The notes: generated from the sequence alone by a model not told the origin. A DNA stretch of 64,000 bases from Cupriavidus sp. P-10 (GCF_003402535.2 NZ_AP025172.1:310001-374000); one strand, 5' to 3'. Positions 26,512 to 35,446 are shown, counted from the first letter of the stretch. Translations and numbers: made by a program.

Positions 26512-27674
26512 ATTTCCAATTTTCCGAAGAGCAGAAGTCCATCGTCGAGGCAGTCCAGGCGGTCTGCTCGCAGTTCGACATGGAGTACTGGGACCGGCTC
26601 GACAAGTCCGGCACTTATCCGCATGAGTTCTACAAGGCACTGTGCGAAGGCGGGTGGCTTGGCGTAGCGATGCCGGAAGCGTATGGCGGCGCCGGCCTGG
26701 GCATTCTGGAGGCCGCGCTGGTGACGCAGACCATCTCGCAGTCGGGCGCGGGCATGACCGGCGCCTCGGCAGTGCACATGAACGTGTTCGGCCTGAATCC
26801 GGTGGTGGTGTTCGCTACCGATGAACAGAAGCGCCGTTACCTGCCGCCCCTGATCGCCGGCCAGGAAAAAGCTTGTTTCGGCGTGACCGAGCCCGATGCG
26901 GGGCTCGACACATCCAAGCTCAAGACCTTTGCCCGGAAGGTGCCGGGCGGCTATTCGGTGAGCGGCCGAAAGATCTGGATATCGACCGCACAGGTGGCGG
27001 ACCGCATGCTGCTGCTGGCGCGCACGCAGACGCTGGAATCGGTGAAGAAGCCCACCGACGGGCTGTCGCTGTTCTACACCAGGATAGATCGCAGCAAGAT
27101 CGAGATCCGCGAGATCGACAAGATGGGCCGCGCTGCCGTCGACACCAACATGCTGTTCATCGACGACCTGTTCATTCCCGAGGAAGACCGCATCGGGGAG
27201 GAGGGGCGCGGCTTCGAGTACATCCTGCACGGGCTTAATCCGGAGCGCATCCTGATCGCTTCCGAGGCCGTCGGCCTCGGCCGCGCGGCGCTGGCCATCG
27301 CCACGCAATATGCCAAGGAGCGCGTCGTGTTCGGCCGTCCGATCGGCATGAACCAGGGGGTGCAGCATCCGCTGGCGCAGGCATGGATGCAGCTCGAGGC
27401 GGCCAACCTCATGATGCTCAAGGCTGCCGCGCTGTACGACGCCGGCGAGCCTTGCGGCGCCGAGGCCAACACCGCCAAATACCTTGCTGCGGAAGCAGGG
27501 CACAACGCTTGCCAGACCGCCATCCTGACGCTGGGCGGCATGGGCTACTCGCGCGAGTACCGGGTCGAACGATTGCTGCGCGAGTCGTATATCCCGCGTA
27601 TCGCGCCGGTCAGCCCGCAACTGATCATGTGCTTTATCGCCGAGCGCGTGCTGGGCCTGCCGAAATCGTACTGA
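26508..27674 (+). CDS. Acyl-CoA dehydrogenase (second paralogue)
   Basis: A 388-residue FAD enzyme starting MNFQFSEEQKSIVEAVQAVC. It has AMPEAYGGAGLGILEAALV, CFGVTEPDAGLDTSKLKTFA, GRKIWISTAQVADRML, EEGRGFEYILHGLNPERIL (candidate catalytic Glu) and LGGMGYSREYRVERLLRES. It differs from the preceding dehydrogenase and resembles the group that acts on cyclic, aromatic-tailed or terpenoid acyl-CoAs; the exact substrate is not readable. Its ATG overlaps the stop of the racemase stub (ATGA), evidence for inherited translational coupling. It is part of the rightward arm of the divergon. Confidence 0.9.
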   Translation: MNFQFSEEQKSIVEAVQAVCSQFDMEYWDRLDKSGTYPHEFYKALCEGGWLGVAMPEAYGGAGLGILEAALVTQTISQSGAGMTGASAVHMNVFGLNPVVVFATDEQKRRYLPPLIAGQEKACFGVTEPDAGLDTSKLKTFARKVPGGYSVSGRKIWISTAQVADRMLLLARTQTLESVKKPTDGLSLFYTRIDRSKIEIREIDKMGRAAVDTNMLFIDDLFIPEEDRIGEEGRGFEYILHGLNPERILIASEAVGLGRAALAIATQYAKERVVFGRPIGMNQGVQHPLAQAWMQLEAANLMMLKAAALYDAGEPCGAEANTAKYLAAEAGHNACQTAILTLGGMGYSREYRVERLLRESYIPRIAPVSPQLIMCFIAERVLGLPKSY

Positions 27675-27824
27675 ATCGACGCGCAATCGCCTACCGCTGG
27701 CGGCCGCTGCCGCCTCCGCTACGCGCCTGGGCGCATGACCGCACGCCGCAACCATTGCGCGGCGTTGACCCGGATCGCGACAGTCGATCCAGGGTGATAC
27801 ACCAAGAAGGATAGGAGAACCAAG

Positions 27825-28589
27825 ATGAAGCTTGAAAACATGTCTGCCGTGGTTACCGGGGGCGCCTCTGGCCTGGGACTTGCCACCGCCCGCCGCTTGC
27901 TCGAACGAGGCGTCGCCGTGGTCATCGCCGACCTGTCGGCAGAGCGGGGTGCCGCCGCCATGCAGGTACTTGGCGACAAGGCGAGATTCGTGCAGGCGGA
28001 CGTCTGCGATACGGAGCAGATGGGCCGTGTCTACGACACGGCCGAATCGCTTGGCTCGCTGCGCGCGCTGGTCCACTGCGCGGGATTGGGCGGTACCGTG
28101 CGGCTGGTCGAGAAGGACGGAACACCGGGATCGATCGAGAAATACGAATCGATCGTACGGATCAACCTGATCGGCACCTTCAACTCGCTGCGGCTGGCGG
28201 CGGCACGCATGGCAAAGAACGAGCCCGTCGACGGTGAGCGCGGTGCCTGCGTGCTCACCGCCTCGGTGGCTGCCTACGAGGGTCAGATTGGCCAGATTCC
28301 CTACGCCTCCGCCAAGGCCGGCGTGGTCGGCATGACGCTTGTGGCTGCGCGCGACCTGGCCCAGCGCCTGATCCGCGTCAGCACCATCGCGCCGGGCGTG
28401 TTCGATACTCCCATCCTGGATCGCCTGCCGGAGACTGTGCGAGCCGCGCTGAGCGCTTCCGTTCCGCATCCGGCACGCCTGGGCAAACCGGACGAGTTTG
28501 CTTCGACGGCGCTGCACATCCTTGAAAATCCGATGATCAACGGCGAAACCATTCGCCTTGACGGTGCCATCCGGATGGCCGCGCGCTAA
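27825..28589 (+). CDS. Short-chain dehydrogenase (type II 3-hydroxyacyl-CoA dehydrogenase-like)
   Basis: A 254-residue NAD(P)-dependent oxidoreductase. Rossmann motif TGGASGLGLA, VHCAGLGG in place of NNAG, catalytic Ser in LTASVAAYEGQIGQ and the YASAKAG catalytic Tyr-Lys pair, then RVSTIAPGVFDTPIL. The AYEGQIGQ.PYASAKAGVVGMT..AARDLA stretch is that of HSD10-type 3-hydroxyacyl-CoA dehydrogenases, which fits an alternative step 3 of beta-oxidation for branched substrates. AGGAGAACC precedes the ATG. It lies 150 bases after the dehydrogenase. Confidence 0.88.
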   Translation: MKLENMSAVVTGGASGLGLATARRLLERGVAVVIADLSAERGAAAMQVLGDKARFVQADVCDTEQMGRVYDTAESLGSLRALVHCAGLGGTVRLVEKDGTPGSIEKYESIVRINLIGTFNSLRLAAARMAKNEPVDGERGACVLTASVAAYEGQIGQIPYASAKAGVVGMTLVAARDLAQRLIRVSTIAPGVFDTPILDRLPETVRAALSASVPHPARLGKPDEFASTALHILENPMINGETIRLDGAIRMAAR

Positions 28590-28691
28590 CGACCGCGCTG
28601 GGCGCACACAAATTTGCGCAGTGGGACTGCAAGAGCCGGAATGATCCGGCCGGCCCACTGGCGCGACACCACTACGTGGAGGAGAAAAACC

Positions 28692-29669
28692 ATGCGTTTC
28701 AAGCTATTGATCAAGGCGGGATTGTCGCTGGTGGCTGCATTCTCGGCCGCCGTCACGACGCCGGCTGCGGCAGCCTGGCCGGAGCGGGCGATCACCATCA
28801 TCGTTCCGGGAGCGCCGGGGGGCACCATCGACATTCCGGCCCGCCTCATGGCACAGAAGCTTACTGGCCTGCTGGGCCAGCCTGTCATCATCGACAATCG
28901 CCCCGGAAGCGGTGGCATTATCGGCGTGCAGGCACTGCTTCGGGCGCCAGCAGACGGCTACACCCTGGTGGCGGGGAATACCGGTTCCCACGCTATCAAC
29001 TACAGCGCCTACAAGCAACTGCCCTATCGCCCCGCGGACTTTATTCCGCTCACCGATCTGATCGTGTTCCCGAATGTACTGGTGGTCAACGCGCAGTCCC
29101 CGATCAGGACGGTCGCGGAGCTAGTCGCGGAACTCAAGAGCCGGCCGGGGCAGCTTAGCTTCCCCTCCGCCGGCATCGGGCAAACCACGCACCTGAGCGG
29201 TGAAATGTTTGGGATGCGCACCGGCACCAAGGCCATTCACGTGCCTTACCGCGGCTCGGTTCCCGCGACCACCTCGCTGGTCTCCGGTGAAACCACCTTC
29301 ATGTTCGACAACCTCACGCAAGCGCTGCCGCAAATACGCTCTGGGAAACTGCGCGCCCTGGCAGTTACCAGCGCGGAACGCGTTGCCAGCCTGCCGGAGG
29401 TGCCCACCATGGCGCAAGCAGGCGTCAATGACTTCGTGGTGACGGGCTGGGCCGGATTCTTCGTCTCCGCTAAGACCCCGCCGGCCATTGTCGCCAAGCT
29501 GCAGGACAGCCTGATCAAGGCCATGCGCGATCCGGAAGTCGTGGCGAAGATCAGGGAGATGGGAAGCCTCCCGGGAGGGCAGCCGCAGGCGAAGTTCGCT
29601 GCCTTCGTCGACAGCGAGCAGCGACTTTGGGGCCAGATCGTCCGTCATTCGAATCTGAGTCTTGACTAG
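28692..29669 (+). CDS. Bug/TctC-family solute receptor
   Basis: A 325-residue periplasmic binding protein with signal MRFKLLIKAGLSLVAAFSA...TPAAA, then WPERAITIIVPGAPGGTIDI, IDNRPGSGGIIGVQALL and PEVPTMAQAGV. I chose the ATG at 28692, preceded by GGAGGAGAAAAACC; the upstream frame extension lacks a ribosome site. Last gene of the rightward arm of the IclR divergon, about 100 bases after the SDR. With the Bug gene at 18063 it makes two receptors in one regulon, which suggests two related substrates or a duplicated capture step. Confidence 0.9.
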   Translation: MRFKLLIKAGLSLVAAFSAAVTTPAAAAWPERAITIIVPGAPGGTIDIPARLMAQKLTGLLGQPVIIDNRPGSGGIIGVQALLRAPADGYTLVAGNTGSHAINYSAYKQLPYRPADFIPLTDLIVFPNVLVVNAQSPIRTVAELVAELKSRPGQLSFPSAGIGQTTHLSGEMFGMRTGTKAIHVPYRGSVPATTSLVSGETTFMFDNLTQALPQIRSGKLRALAVTSAERVASLPEVPTMAQAGVNDFVVTGWAGFFVSAKTPPAIVAKLQDSLIKAMRDPEVVAKIREMGSLPGGQPQAKFAAFVDSEQRLWGQIVRHSNLSLD

Positions 29670-30104
29670 GCTGGCGTGAGTGACACCACGCGCCGCTAGC
29701 CGCACGGTGCTGCATCGGTTCCTACGTAGGTACTGGAATCCGGGGGCTCGAAAAGCGCGGTCACGGTGAACCTGAGCCTGGATTATCTGGACTCCGCACG
29801 CCTTGGCGATTTACCAAGAAAGGTTGCCGAGTACGCACCCGTGATACAGCACAACAGCAATTTCGAAAAGGAGACATTAACGCCCTCCACTGCGCTTTGT
29901 TCGGAGGGGCTCGAATGCATGTACGCTGGACGCACCTGCCCATTTTTTTCGCATCCGGGCCTGCCAAAGGTGTTCCACAGGGCGTAGTCTTGATTTCGGT
30001 GCAATGTGTGCGACGGTTTGCAAACCTAACCGGGTTCTGGGTCAGCCTAAGTTCTTGATTTTCTGAAATTTATGCTGGATCGATAGGCCTCACGCGAGGA
30101 GCGA
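29670..30104. other. Gene-free spacer after the beta-oxidation genes
   Basis: No supported gene. A 73-codon frame at 29766 has no recognisable content. CCTACGTAGG (29721-29730) is a 10-bp palindrome. The region is visibly richer in A and T than the preceding genes and marks the boundary to the patchwork island. Confidence 0.4.
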
Positions 30105-30581
30105 ATGAAAACTGCCGACGTCAAATTCCTGGTGCGAGAAGTACTGAGCATCTTGCCCACACCATACACGGAACACGTCATCGATGAAGTCTTCGGTGCG
30201 ATAGAGAGCAACCCAGAATGGCGGCGCCGCTATGAGATTCAGTGCGCTGCCCTCGGCAAGAACGTCGTGAATACTTGGGGTGGGTATTGGGTGGCAAACG
30301 CCCTCGGCAAGCTGGGGGAGCGCCAAGCTCAGAGCAAGAGGAGTTCACTGATTGGCTCGTACTCGTTGCTCGACACCGATGCCACGCCCGTGAAGCGGAA
30401 GCCGAAAGAGCCAGAGGCGCTCGAGATGGTGGCGGCTCACTTTCGGGCCCATAAGGCAGAACTTCCTAACGAAATCCGCAACTACCGGGATGAGCTTGTA
30501 ATGCTGGTGATGGAGGGGATGTCTCCGGAAAAGGCGTTCCAAATGGTTAGCCATTGGCCGTCCCGAGGGCTGGGGGAATAA
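30105..30581 (+). CDS. Hypothetical protein, 158 residues
   Basis: I do not recognise a domain. The protein is soluble and helical by composition. It starts MKTADVKFLVREVLSILPTP and carries a basic linker (PVKRKPKEPEALEMVAAHF), with no signal or membrane segment. GCGAGGAGCG precedes the ATG. Its TAA overlaps the next ATG by one base (TAATG), so it is translationally coupled to the secreted protein that follows and probably shares its role. Function unknown. Confidence 0.65.
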   Translation: MKTADVKFLVREVLSILPTPYTEHVIDEVFGAIESNPEWRRRYEIQCAALGKNVVNTWGGYWVANALGKLGERQAQSKRSSLIGSYSLLDTDATPVKRKPKEPEALEMVAAHFRAHKAELPNEIRNYRDELVMLVMEGMSPEKAFQMVSHWPSRGLGE

Positions 30582-31735
30582 TGAGAACGAGGCTGGTGCT
30601 CTGGTTCGTCGCTGTAGCGATTCTATCGCCCCGGTTGGCCCTTGCCACCGAATTCGGCAGTAAGGGCGGGCCGGAGCCCGCCAACATTGAACAGATCGCA
30701 GCACGGCTTCGCGAGGATCCCTATGATCTGGAGTTGCTGATCAGCTTTGGCACGTCCAAACGCGGATCGGCCGGCCATATCGCACTGGCGCTCCGTGACG
30801 ATCTGGCTGGCGACGAGGTGGTGTATTCGGCCAATTTTTATGCGGACCGAGACATCAAGCACGCGAGCGGCTACTACACCGCCGATCTGATGATCGCCAT
30901 ACCCAAGCAGGAATATCTGTTCAGGACAATCTCCACGATCGCCGAGACAGCATCGTTTGGGCTGGACTTCGGCGAAATCTACAAGCGCTCAGTCATCGGT
31001 GTGCGTGTCTACGGCGTGCCAGCGGCGGAAAGGGCGGCCCTGGCAGCTTATTTCCGGCGCATCAACGAAGACTATCACCGGCAGCGTAGTAACACCGAGT
31101 ATCACCGAGGGCAAATAAAGTACGACTACCTGCGCCTGAACTGCGCCAAGACCATCGGCGCCGCCTTCAGGTTTGGGGCTGGCTACCGCGACCTGGAGGT
31201 GACCAGCGCGAGAGTGCTGTCAGGACGGCGCGTGGTGGCGGCAGCCACCGCCAACGTCCCTACCGATATGGCGATGAAGCTGATCAAGGAGTGGGGCCGG
31301 CGCAAGTACGGCATGGACGTGGTGCTGTATAAAAAGTACCGTGGCTCGGCCTATGTCGACCCGCAAGAGGAAGAGAAAGTGGCCTTCAAGGACTTGCCCG
31401 ACCGCTTTCCCTCGGTCCTGTCGCTAGACTTCCGCCGCGACGCCGGGGCTTACCAGGACTATGACAACCTTCTGGCGATGTACCTCCTTTTCAACCTCGG
31501 TAGGTACAGCGTTCGTGTCAACGAACAGACGATGCTGCTCGAAATCGAGAAATCGAAGGACCCCATGCCCTATCCCGAGGCGCTGAAGCTCGCGGCCCGC
31601 GACGCCAGGGCCGACAGCGAAAACTACCGGCGCCAGGTCGAGTTCCGCCCGAGCGGCGAGAGGATCGGCGAGGCGCCGGACAACACGCACCTTTACCACT
31701 TCACCGATGAGTCGGCTGGACGGACGGGGCGCTAG
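30581..31735 (+). CDS. Secreted hypothetical protein with possible permuted papain-like (His...Cys) core
   Basis: A 384-residue protein with a signal peptide (MRTRLVLWFVAVAILSPRLALA). GSAGHIALAL (His66) and, about 120 residues on, YDYLRLNCAKTIGAAF (Cys188) have the order His then Cys. That is the order of circularly permuted NlpC/P60-type folds such as LRAT, YiiX and DUF4105 proteins, where GH and NC motifs supply the dyad. By analogy it could be a periplasmic amidase, peptidase or acyltransferase. The assignment is from motif order only; overall similarity is not established. It is coupled to the gene before it (TAATG). Confidence 0.55.
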   Translation: MRTRLVLWFVAVAILSPRLALATEFGSKGGPEPANIEQIAARLREDPYDLELLISFGTSKRGSAGHIALALRDDLAGDEVVYSANFYADRDIKHASGYYTADLMIAIPKQEYLFRTISTIAETASFGLDFGEIYKRSVIGVRVYGVPAAERAALAAYFRRINEDYHRQRSNTEYHRGQIKYDYLRLNCAKTIGAAFRFGAGYRDLEVTSARVLSGRRVVAAATANVPTDMAMKLIKEWGRRKYGMDVVLYKKYRGSAYVDPQEEEKVAFKDLPDRFPSVLSLDFRRDAGAYQDYDNLLAMYLLFNLGRYSVRVNEQTMLLEIEKSKDPMPYPEALKLAARDARADSENYRRQVEFRPSGERIGEAPDNTHLYHFTDESAGRTGR

Positions 31736-31810
31736 CGGGGGCTGGCCAGTTTCGGTGAATGCCTATCTTGTAAAGGAGTTCCTCGACGCGCAGGCGCTCC
31801 GTTCCGGATG

Positions 31811-31844
31811 CCCAATCAATAATTTCAATCACGAAATTATTGGG
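31811..31844. repeat. AT-rich palindrome, copy 1
   Basis: CAATAATTTC (31817-31826), spacer AATCAC, GAAATTATTG (31833-31842), flanked by CC/GG. Followed by GGTTGTGACG. The same core occurs at 39265-39298 with an 8-base spacer and the flank GGCTGTGGCG. It stands out from GC-rich surroundings. Possible recombination site, transposon end or regulator-binding site. Confidence 0.7.
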
Positions 31845-31895
31845 TTGTGACGCGTTCGGCCGGAATCCACCGACGAGCCGCCTGGACATCCGCGT

Positions 31896-32243
31896 GGCCC
31901 CGGCGATCTTGCCGTGCTGCATTTTTCCTCCGGCTCCACAGGCAAAGTCAAGGCTGCGATGCAGAGCTACGGCAATCGCCTGGCCGCGTTTCGCAAGGTG
32001 CTGCTGTCCGACAGCGAGGTACGTCCCGGCGATCGGCTGGCGTTGCTGGGCCCGGTCACGCATGCGTCGGGCATGCTCGTCCAGCCCAATCTGTTCCGCG
32101 GCACGGAGTTAGTGCTGTTCGAACGCTTCGACCCGGCCGAATTCCTGGATTCGGTCGGCAGGCATGGCTTGTCATCCCCTCCCAGCCGAATCTGGCCGCG
32201 GCGGCGCCTGGCGAAACGTGAGTCCGAATTCCAGACGGAATAA
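31896..32243 (+). pseudogene. Internal fragment of an AMP-dependent acyl-CoA ligase
   Basis: The frame reads GPGDLAVLHFSSGSTGKVKA, RPGDRLALLGPVTHASGM, GTELVLFERFDPAEFLDSV. This is the P-loop and adjacent region of an AMP-binding ligase. It stops matching after about 32170 (VGRHGLS) and ends in unrelated residues. About 90 of the usual 500 or more residues remain, with no start, so it is a relic. It begins about 50 bases after palindrome copy 1. Confidence 0.65.
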
Positions 32244-32468
32244 TGCACGATAACGTTGCCTTACCGCACTCGTCTGAAAGCAGCGGTAGCGCGATGGACT
32301 ACCCTTAGCCCTTCTGGATTTGAGGCATAGCCTGTCACGTCGGTGGTTGTTGGTTCCACCACCGGTGCTGGTGCCGCCCATCGGGTGCTCCCAACGTTCA
32401 AAAGACAGAGCCCGCACGCTAGCCCTTTACGCGTCGCTGAGCGACTTGTATCATGACTTCTCACGAAT

Positions 32469-32484
32469 TTTGAGAATTCTCAAA
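32469..32484. promoter_or_regulatory. 16-bp perfect palindrome abutting the ATPase start codon
   Basis: TTTGAGAATTCTCAAA, ending four bases before the ATG at 32489. It leaves no room for a normal Shine-Dalgarno site and would overlie the transcription start if TATCAT at 32450-32455 is the -10 box. Likely an operator, possibly autoregulatory. Confidence 0.5.
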
Positions 32485-32488
32485 TCTC

Positions 32489-33625
32489 ATGAGAACTGAA
32501 GAGAAGAGCTTGCCCGATCCCTGGCACTTTGGCCGCCCCGAGTTGGCAAACGGGTATCTGCATGCGTTTGACTTAAAACTATCCGCAGCCCGGGGACTGT
32601 TCGCTCGCCGACGAATGGGAAAGACCGAGTTCTTGCGCCGAGACCTGATGCCGGCGGCCGTTGAGCATGGTTACCTCACAGCGTACACAAACCTCTGGGA
32701 TAGCCGTACCTCGCCTGAAAACGCCCTTGTGGCAGCGCTTGGCGACGCCCTCGAACCCAAAGGAGCGGCCGCATTGTTGTCCAAGCTTCGCGCCCCGGTC
32801 AGGAAGTTGAAGGCCAGCGCGAAAATTCCAGGTGGGGTAGAGGGTTCATTGGAAGCCGAGCTAGGAAAGGCTGGCGTAGACAGGACCGCGGCGCTGCATG
32901 AAGTACTCAAGCAGTTCGACCGCACCAAGAAGCCGCTGCTCCTCGTGATTGATGAAGCCCAAGTCCTGGCCGGCGCGGACCACAGCGATTTCGCTCACGC
33001 CCTGCGCGCCGCGCTCGATATCCGCAAGGATCGCATCAAAGTCATCTTTGCCGGCAGTTCCGAGACGACCCTTCGCGCCATGTTCGCGAGGGCGTCGGAG
33101 CCGTTCTTCAACTGGGCACCTCTCGAGCCGTTCCCCTTGCTTGGCGATGAGTTCGTTGCCTTCACGGTCAAGCTCCTGAACAGCATGGCGCGTCAGAAGC
33201 TAACGCTGGAGCAGGGTATGCGCGCGTTCGACGAACTGCATCGCACCCCGGAGTTCTTCAAACGGTTTATCGAAAGGTACATGCTCTATCAACCGCAGGG
33301 AGACGTCGCAGCGCTTGCCTACACAAAGGCCTCAGTCTTCTCAAACGAACACTCGCTCGCTCAGTGGCGCCAGCTTAAGCCGGCTGACCGGGCGATTCTA
33401 TACCTGCTAGCACGCGGCGAGTCCGATTTGCACTCCAGCGCCACACTCGAAAAGCTGAGTACCATGCTTGGCAAGCCTGCCACCCGGAACACCACGGCCC
33501 ATGCACTGCGCCGTTTGCTTGCCGATAACGTCGTGACCCGTCTGGCCATGGGCGACTACCGCATCGAAGACGAAGCGTTTGCCGAGTGGATTCGCAAGCG
33601 TCAGGAGCCTGCGCCGGAGAACTGA
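32489..33625 (+). CDS. AAA/STAND-type ATP-binding protein
   Basis: A 378-residue P-loop ATPase. Walker A is ARRRMGKT (39-46), an arginine-rich version of AxxxxGKT. Walker B is LLLVIDEAQ (Asp155, Glu156) and a sensor-like FAGSSETTLRAMFAR follows. The C-terminal part (about 285-370) looks like a winged helix (LEKLSTMLGKPATRNTTAHA, LRRLLADNVVTRL), giving an Orc1/Cdc6- or ATPase_2-like layout. Such lone ATPases occur on mobile and defence islands; the role is unknown. No partner nuclease or transposase gene is adjacent, although IS-like repeats lie 100 bases downstream. Confidence is high for the ATPase and low for any function. Confidence 0.8.
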   Translation: MRTEEKSLPDPWHFGRPELANGYLHAFDLKLSAARGLFARRRMGKTEFLRRDLMPAAVEHGYLTAYTNLWDSRTSPENALVAALGDALEPKGAAALLSKLRAPVRKLKASAKIPGGVEGSLEAELGKAGVDRTAALHEVLKQFDRTKKPLLLVIDEAQVLAGADHSDFAHALRAALDIRKDRIKVIFAGSSETTLRAMFARASEPFFNWAPLEPFPLLGDEFVAFTVKLLNSMARQKLTLEQGMRAFDELHRTPEFFKRFIERYMLYQPQGDVAALAYTKASVFSNEHSLAQWRQLKPADRAILYLLARGESDLHSSATLEKLSTMLGKPATRNTTAHALRRLLADNVVTRLAMGDYRIEDEAFAEWIRKRQEPAPEN

Positions 33626-34296
33626 TTCCGGTAAGCTTCAACGAAGGGGGCAGGACCAACGGGCTGAGGCTTAGCCGCGTACTTTTGCACATAACGCCCG
33701 TACTGAGAAATTTTATTATTTGTAGCGGCAAAGGTTCAATGTCCGGACATTTCAACTTTGCCTGGACATTTATTGTCTGTCCGGGTTGCGGGAGGTTACG
33801 TTGTTGAGGGAGAAGGGTGAATGTCTGTCGGCCCCGCGAGCAGCTCAGTCCCGTCGGCATGTAGGCGCTCGGTTCCGGAAAGTTCAGGTACATACGCTAA
33901 GACGAAGGCGCAGCAACGGCGCCTGATGCCGGCAAGCATTGCTGTCTGCGGCGAGTCGAGAAATAGGCTAGCGCTCGCTGCGACTCACCTCGGTCTTCGA
34001 AGGGTTGCCATTCGCGCCAACTAGTGTCTGCCAGTTCGCATCCACCGTGCCCAACTCCGCCCTAATCGGATCCTGAGGCAAGATCGAAGTATTGCGGAGA
34101 GATCGGATCCACAGGATGCACCGTAATACCGTACCGTGCAATCTGACCAACCCCAACGTTCTCCTAAATGCTGGGAGCGCATTCAGAGGGCGGGTCCGCA
34201 ATTGAAAATGCTTCTAGTTCTCGATGAGTGCGATTGGCGCTCACCGAAATGGGCTCGTCCTGCCATAGCTACAGGTGTCGAGACACAATCAACCTA
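33626..34296. other. Gene-free spacer with TGTCCGG repeats
   Basis: No gene found. TGTCCGGACA (33740-33749), CCTGGACA (33761-33768) and TGTCCGGG (33778-33785) are related repeats about 20 bases apart, with GGACATTT directly repeated. Such clusters resemble the multiple repeats at ends of IS21-type or Tn7-like elements. No matching transposase is present, so this would be a relic end. Confidence 0.4.
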
Positions 34297-34351
34297 GTAC
34301 AACATCCCGTAAATATCTTGAATAAGTAATCGCCTCGGATATCATGGCGGG

Positions 34352-35434
34352 ATGAGCCGAGGCCGCCAAGCAATGCCAGTGAAGCTGGCGAAAAGGGAAA
34401 GACAGGAACTGCAAACGCTGATCGAGCGGAAGACGGCCGCGCAGCGAGATGTGATGCGTGCGCGAATCGCGTTGTGGGCCCACGAGGGTCACGCTAACAC
34501 GGTCATTGCGCGGGAACTGGGTGTATCGGCGCAAACGGTCTGCCTGTGGCGTAAGCGCATTGCGCAGCAAGGTGTCCAAGGAATTCGGGAGGGCGAGCGC
34601 AGTGGCCGGCCGCCACGTATCAGCCAGGAGGCGCGACTGCAGTTGATTGCGCTGGCATGTGAGACGCAGGAACCTGAAGGTCGAGTCACGCCCACGCTCG
34701 ATGAGATCGTGACGCGCGCTGTGGAGCGTGGAGTCGTCGAGCAAATCAGCCGCAGCCAGGTGCAGCGCATTCTGCAGGCCGGCGACGTGCGTCCGCACCG
34801 GGTCCAGCAATGGCTGCATAGCCCAGATCCGGCCTTTCGTGAGAAGGTCAACGGGATTTGCAAGCTGTATCGCAAGGCGCCTCGGAACGCGGTGGTGCTC
34901 AGTATCGACGAGAAGACCGGCATTCAGGCCATCGAACGCAAGCACCCTGGACGCGCACCTGCACCGGGACGACTGCGTCGTCGCGAGTTTGAGTATGTTC
35001 GTCACGGCACCCAGGCGTTGATTGCAGCGCTGGACGTGCACACCGGACAGGTGTTGGCAGAATGCCGCGACCGGCGCACCCAGGACGACCTGGTGGCCTT
35101 CATGGAGCGCGTGGCCGCCGCGTATCCGGGCAAACAGGTGCACGTCGTGTGGGACAACCTGAACACACATTGCGCCCAGGCCGTCTGGCAGGCGTTCAAC
35201 GCGCGACACGATGGGCGGTTTCACTTCCACTTCACGCCATTGCACGCGAGTTGGGTCAATCAGATCGAACTCTGGTTTGCCCGCTACACGCGCCGGGTAC
35301 TGCGCAATGCGAGCCACACCAGCATCGCGCACCTGCGCGAGCGCACCGAACAGTTTGTCCGCGCGCACAATCAGGCGGCGTGCCCGTTCAAATGGTCTTT
35401 CCGGGGCTATCCGCTGCAAACCGGCGCATCGTAA
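34352..35434 (+). CDS. IS630-family transposase
   Basis: A 360-residue DDE transposase. The N-terminal HTH is HANTVIARELGVSAQTVCLW, and a second HTH-like region includes RISQEARLQLIA. The catalytic triad is Asp186 (VVLSIDEKTG), Asp268 (VHVVWDNLNTH) and Glu306 (WVNQIELWFARY). It appears intact. The ATG at 34352 could be replaced by ATG 34373, since both are in frame. It lies 55 bases inside the left end of the element. Confidence 0.93.
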   Translation: MSRGRQAMPVKLAKRERQELQTLIERKTAAQRDVMRARIALWAHEGHANTVIARELGVSAQTVCLWRKRIAQQGVQGIREGERSGRPPRISQEARLQLIALACETQEPEGRVTPTLDEIVTRAVERGVVEQISRSQVQRILQAGDVRPHRVQQWLHSPDPAFREKVNGICKLYRKAPRNAVVLSIDEKTGIQAIERKHPGRAPAPGRLRRREFEYVRHGTQALIAALDVHTGQVLAECRDRRTQDDLVAFMERVAAAYPGKQVHVVWDNLNTHCAQAVWQAFNARHDGRFHFHFTPLHASWVNQIELWFARYTRRVLRNASHTSIAHLRERTEQFVRAHNQAACPFKWSFRGYPLQTGAS

Positions 35435-35446
35435 TCGAGGATAGAA

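Noticed and set aside
26502..28658. 718-codon antisense frame across the second acyl-CoA dehydrogenase and the SDR
   Set aside because: Spans two real genes and their spacer on the other strand; composition is that of a codon-position shadow.
29766..29987. 73-codon frame in the spacer after the Bug gene
   Set aside because: No ribosome site, no family, and mixed composition.
33375..33893. 172-codon minus-strand frame over the end of the ATPase gene
   Set aside because: Half lies antisense to the ATPase; the other half crosses the repeat cluster and has no conserved content.
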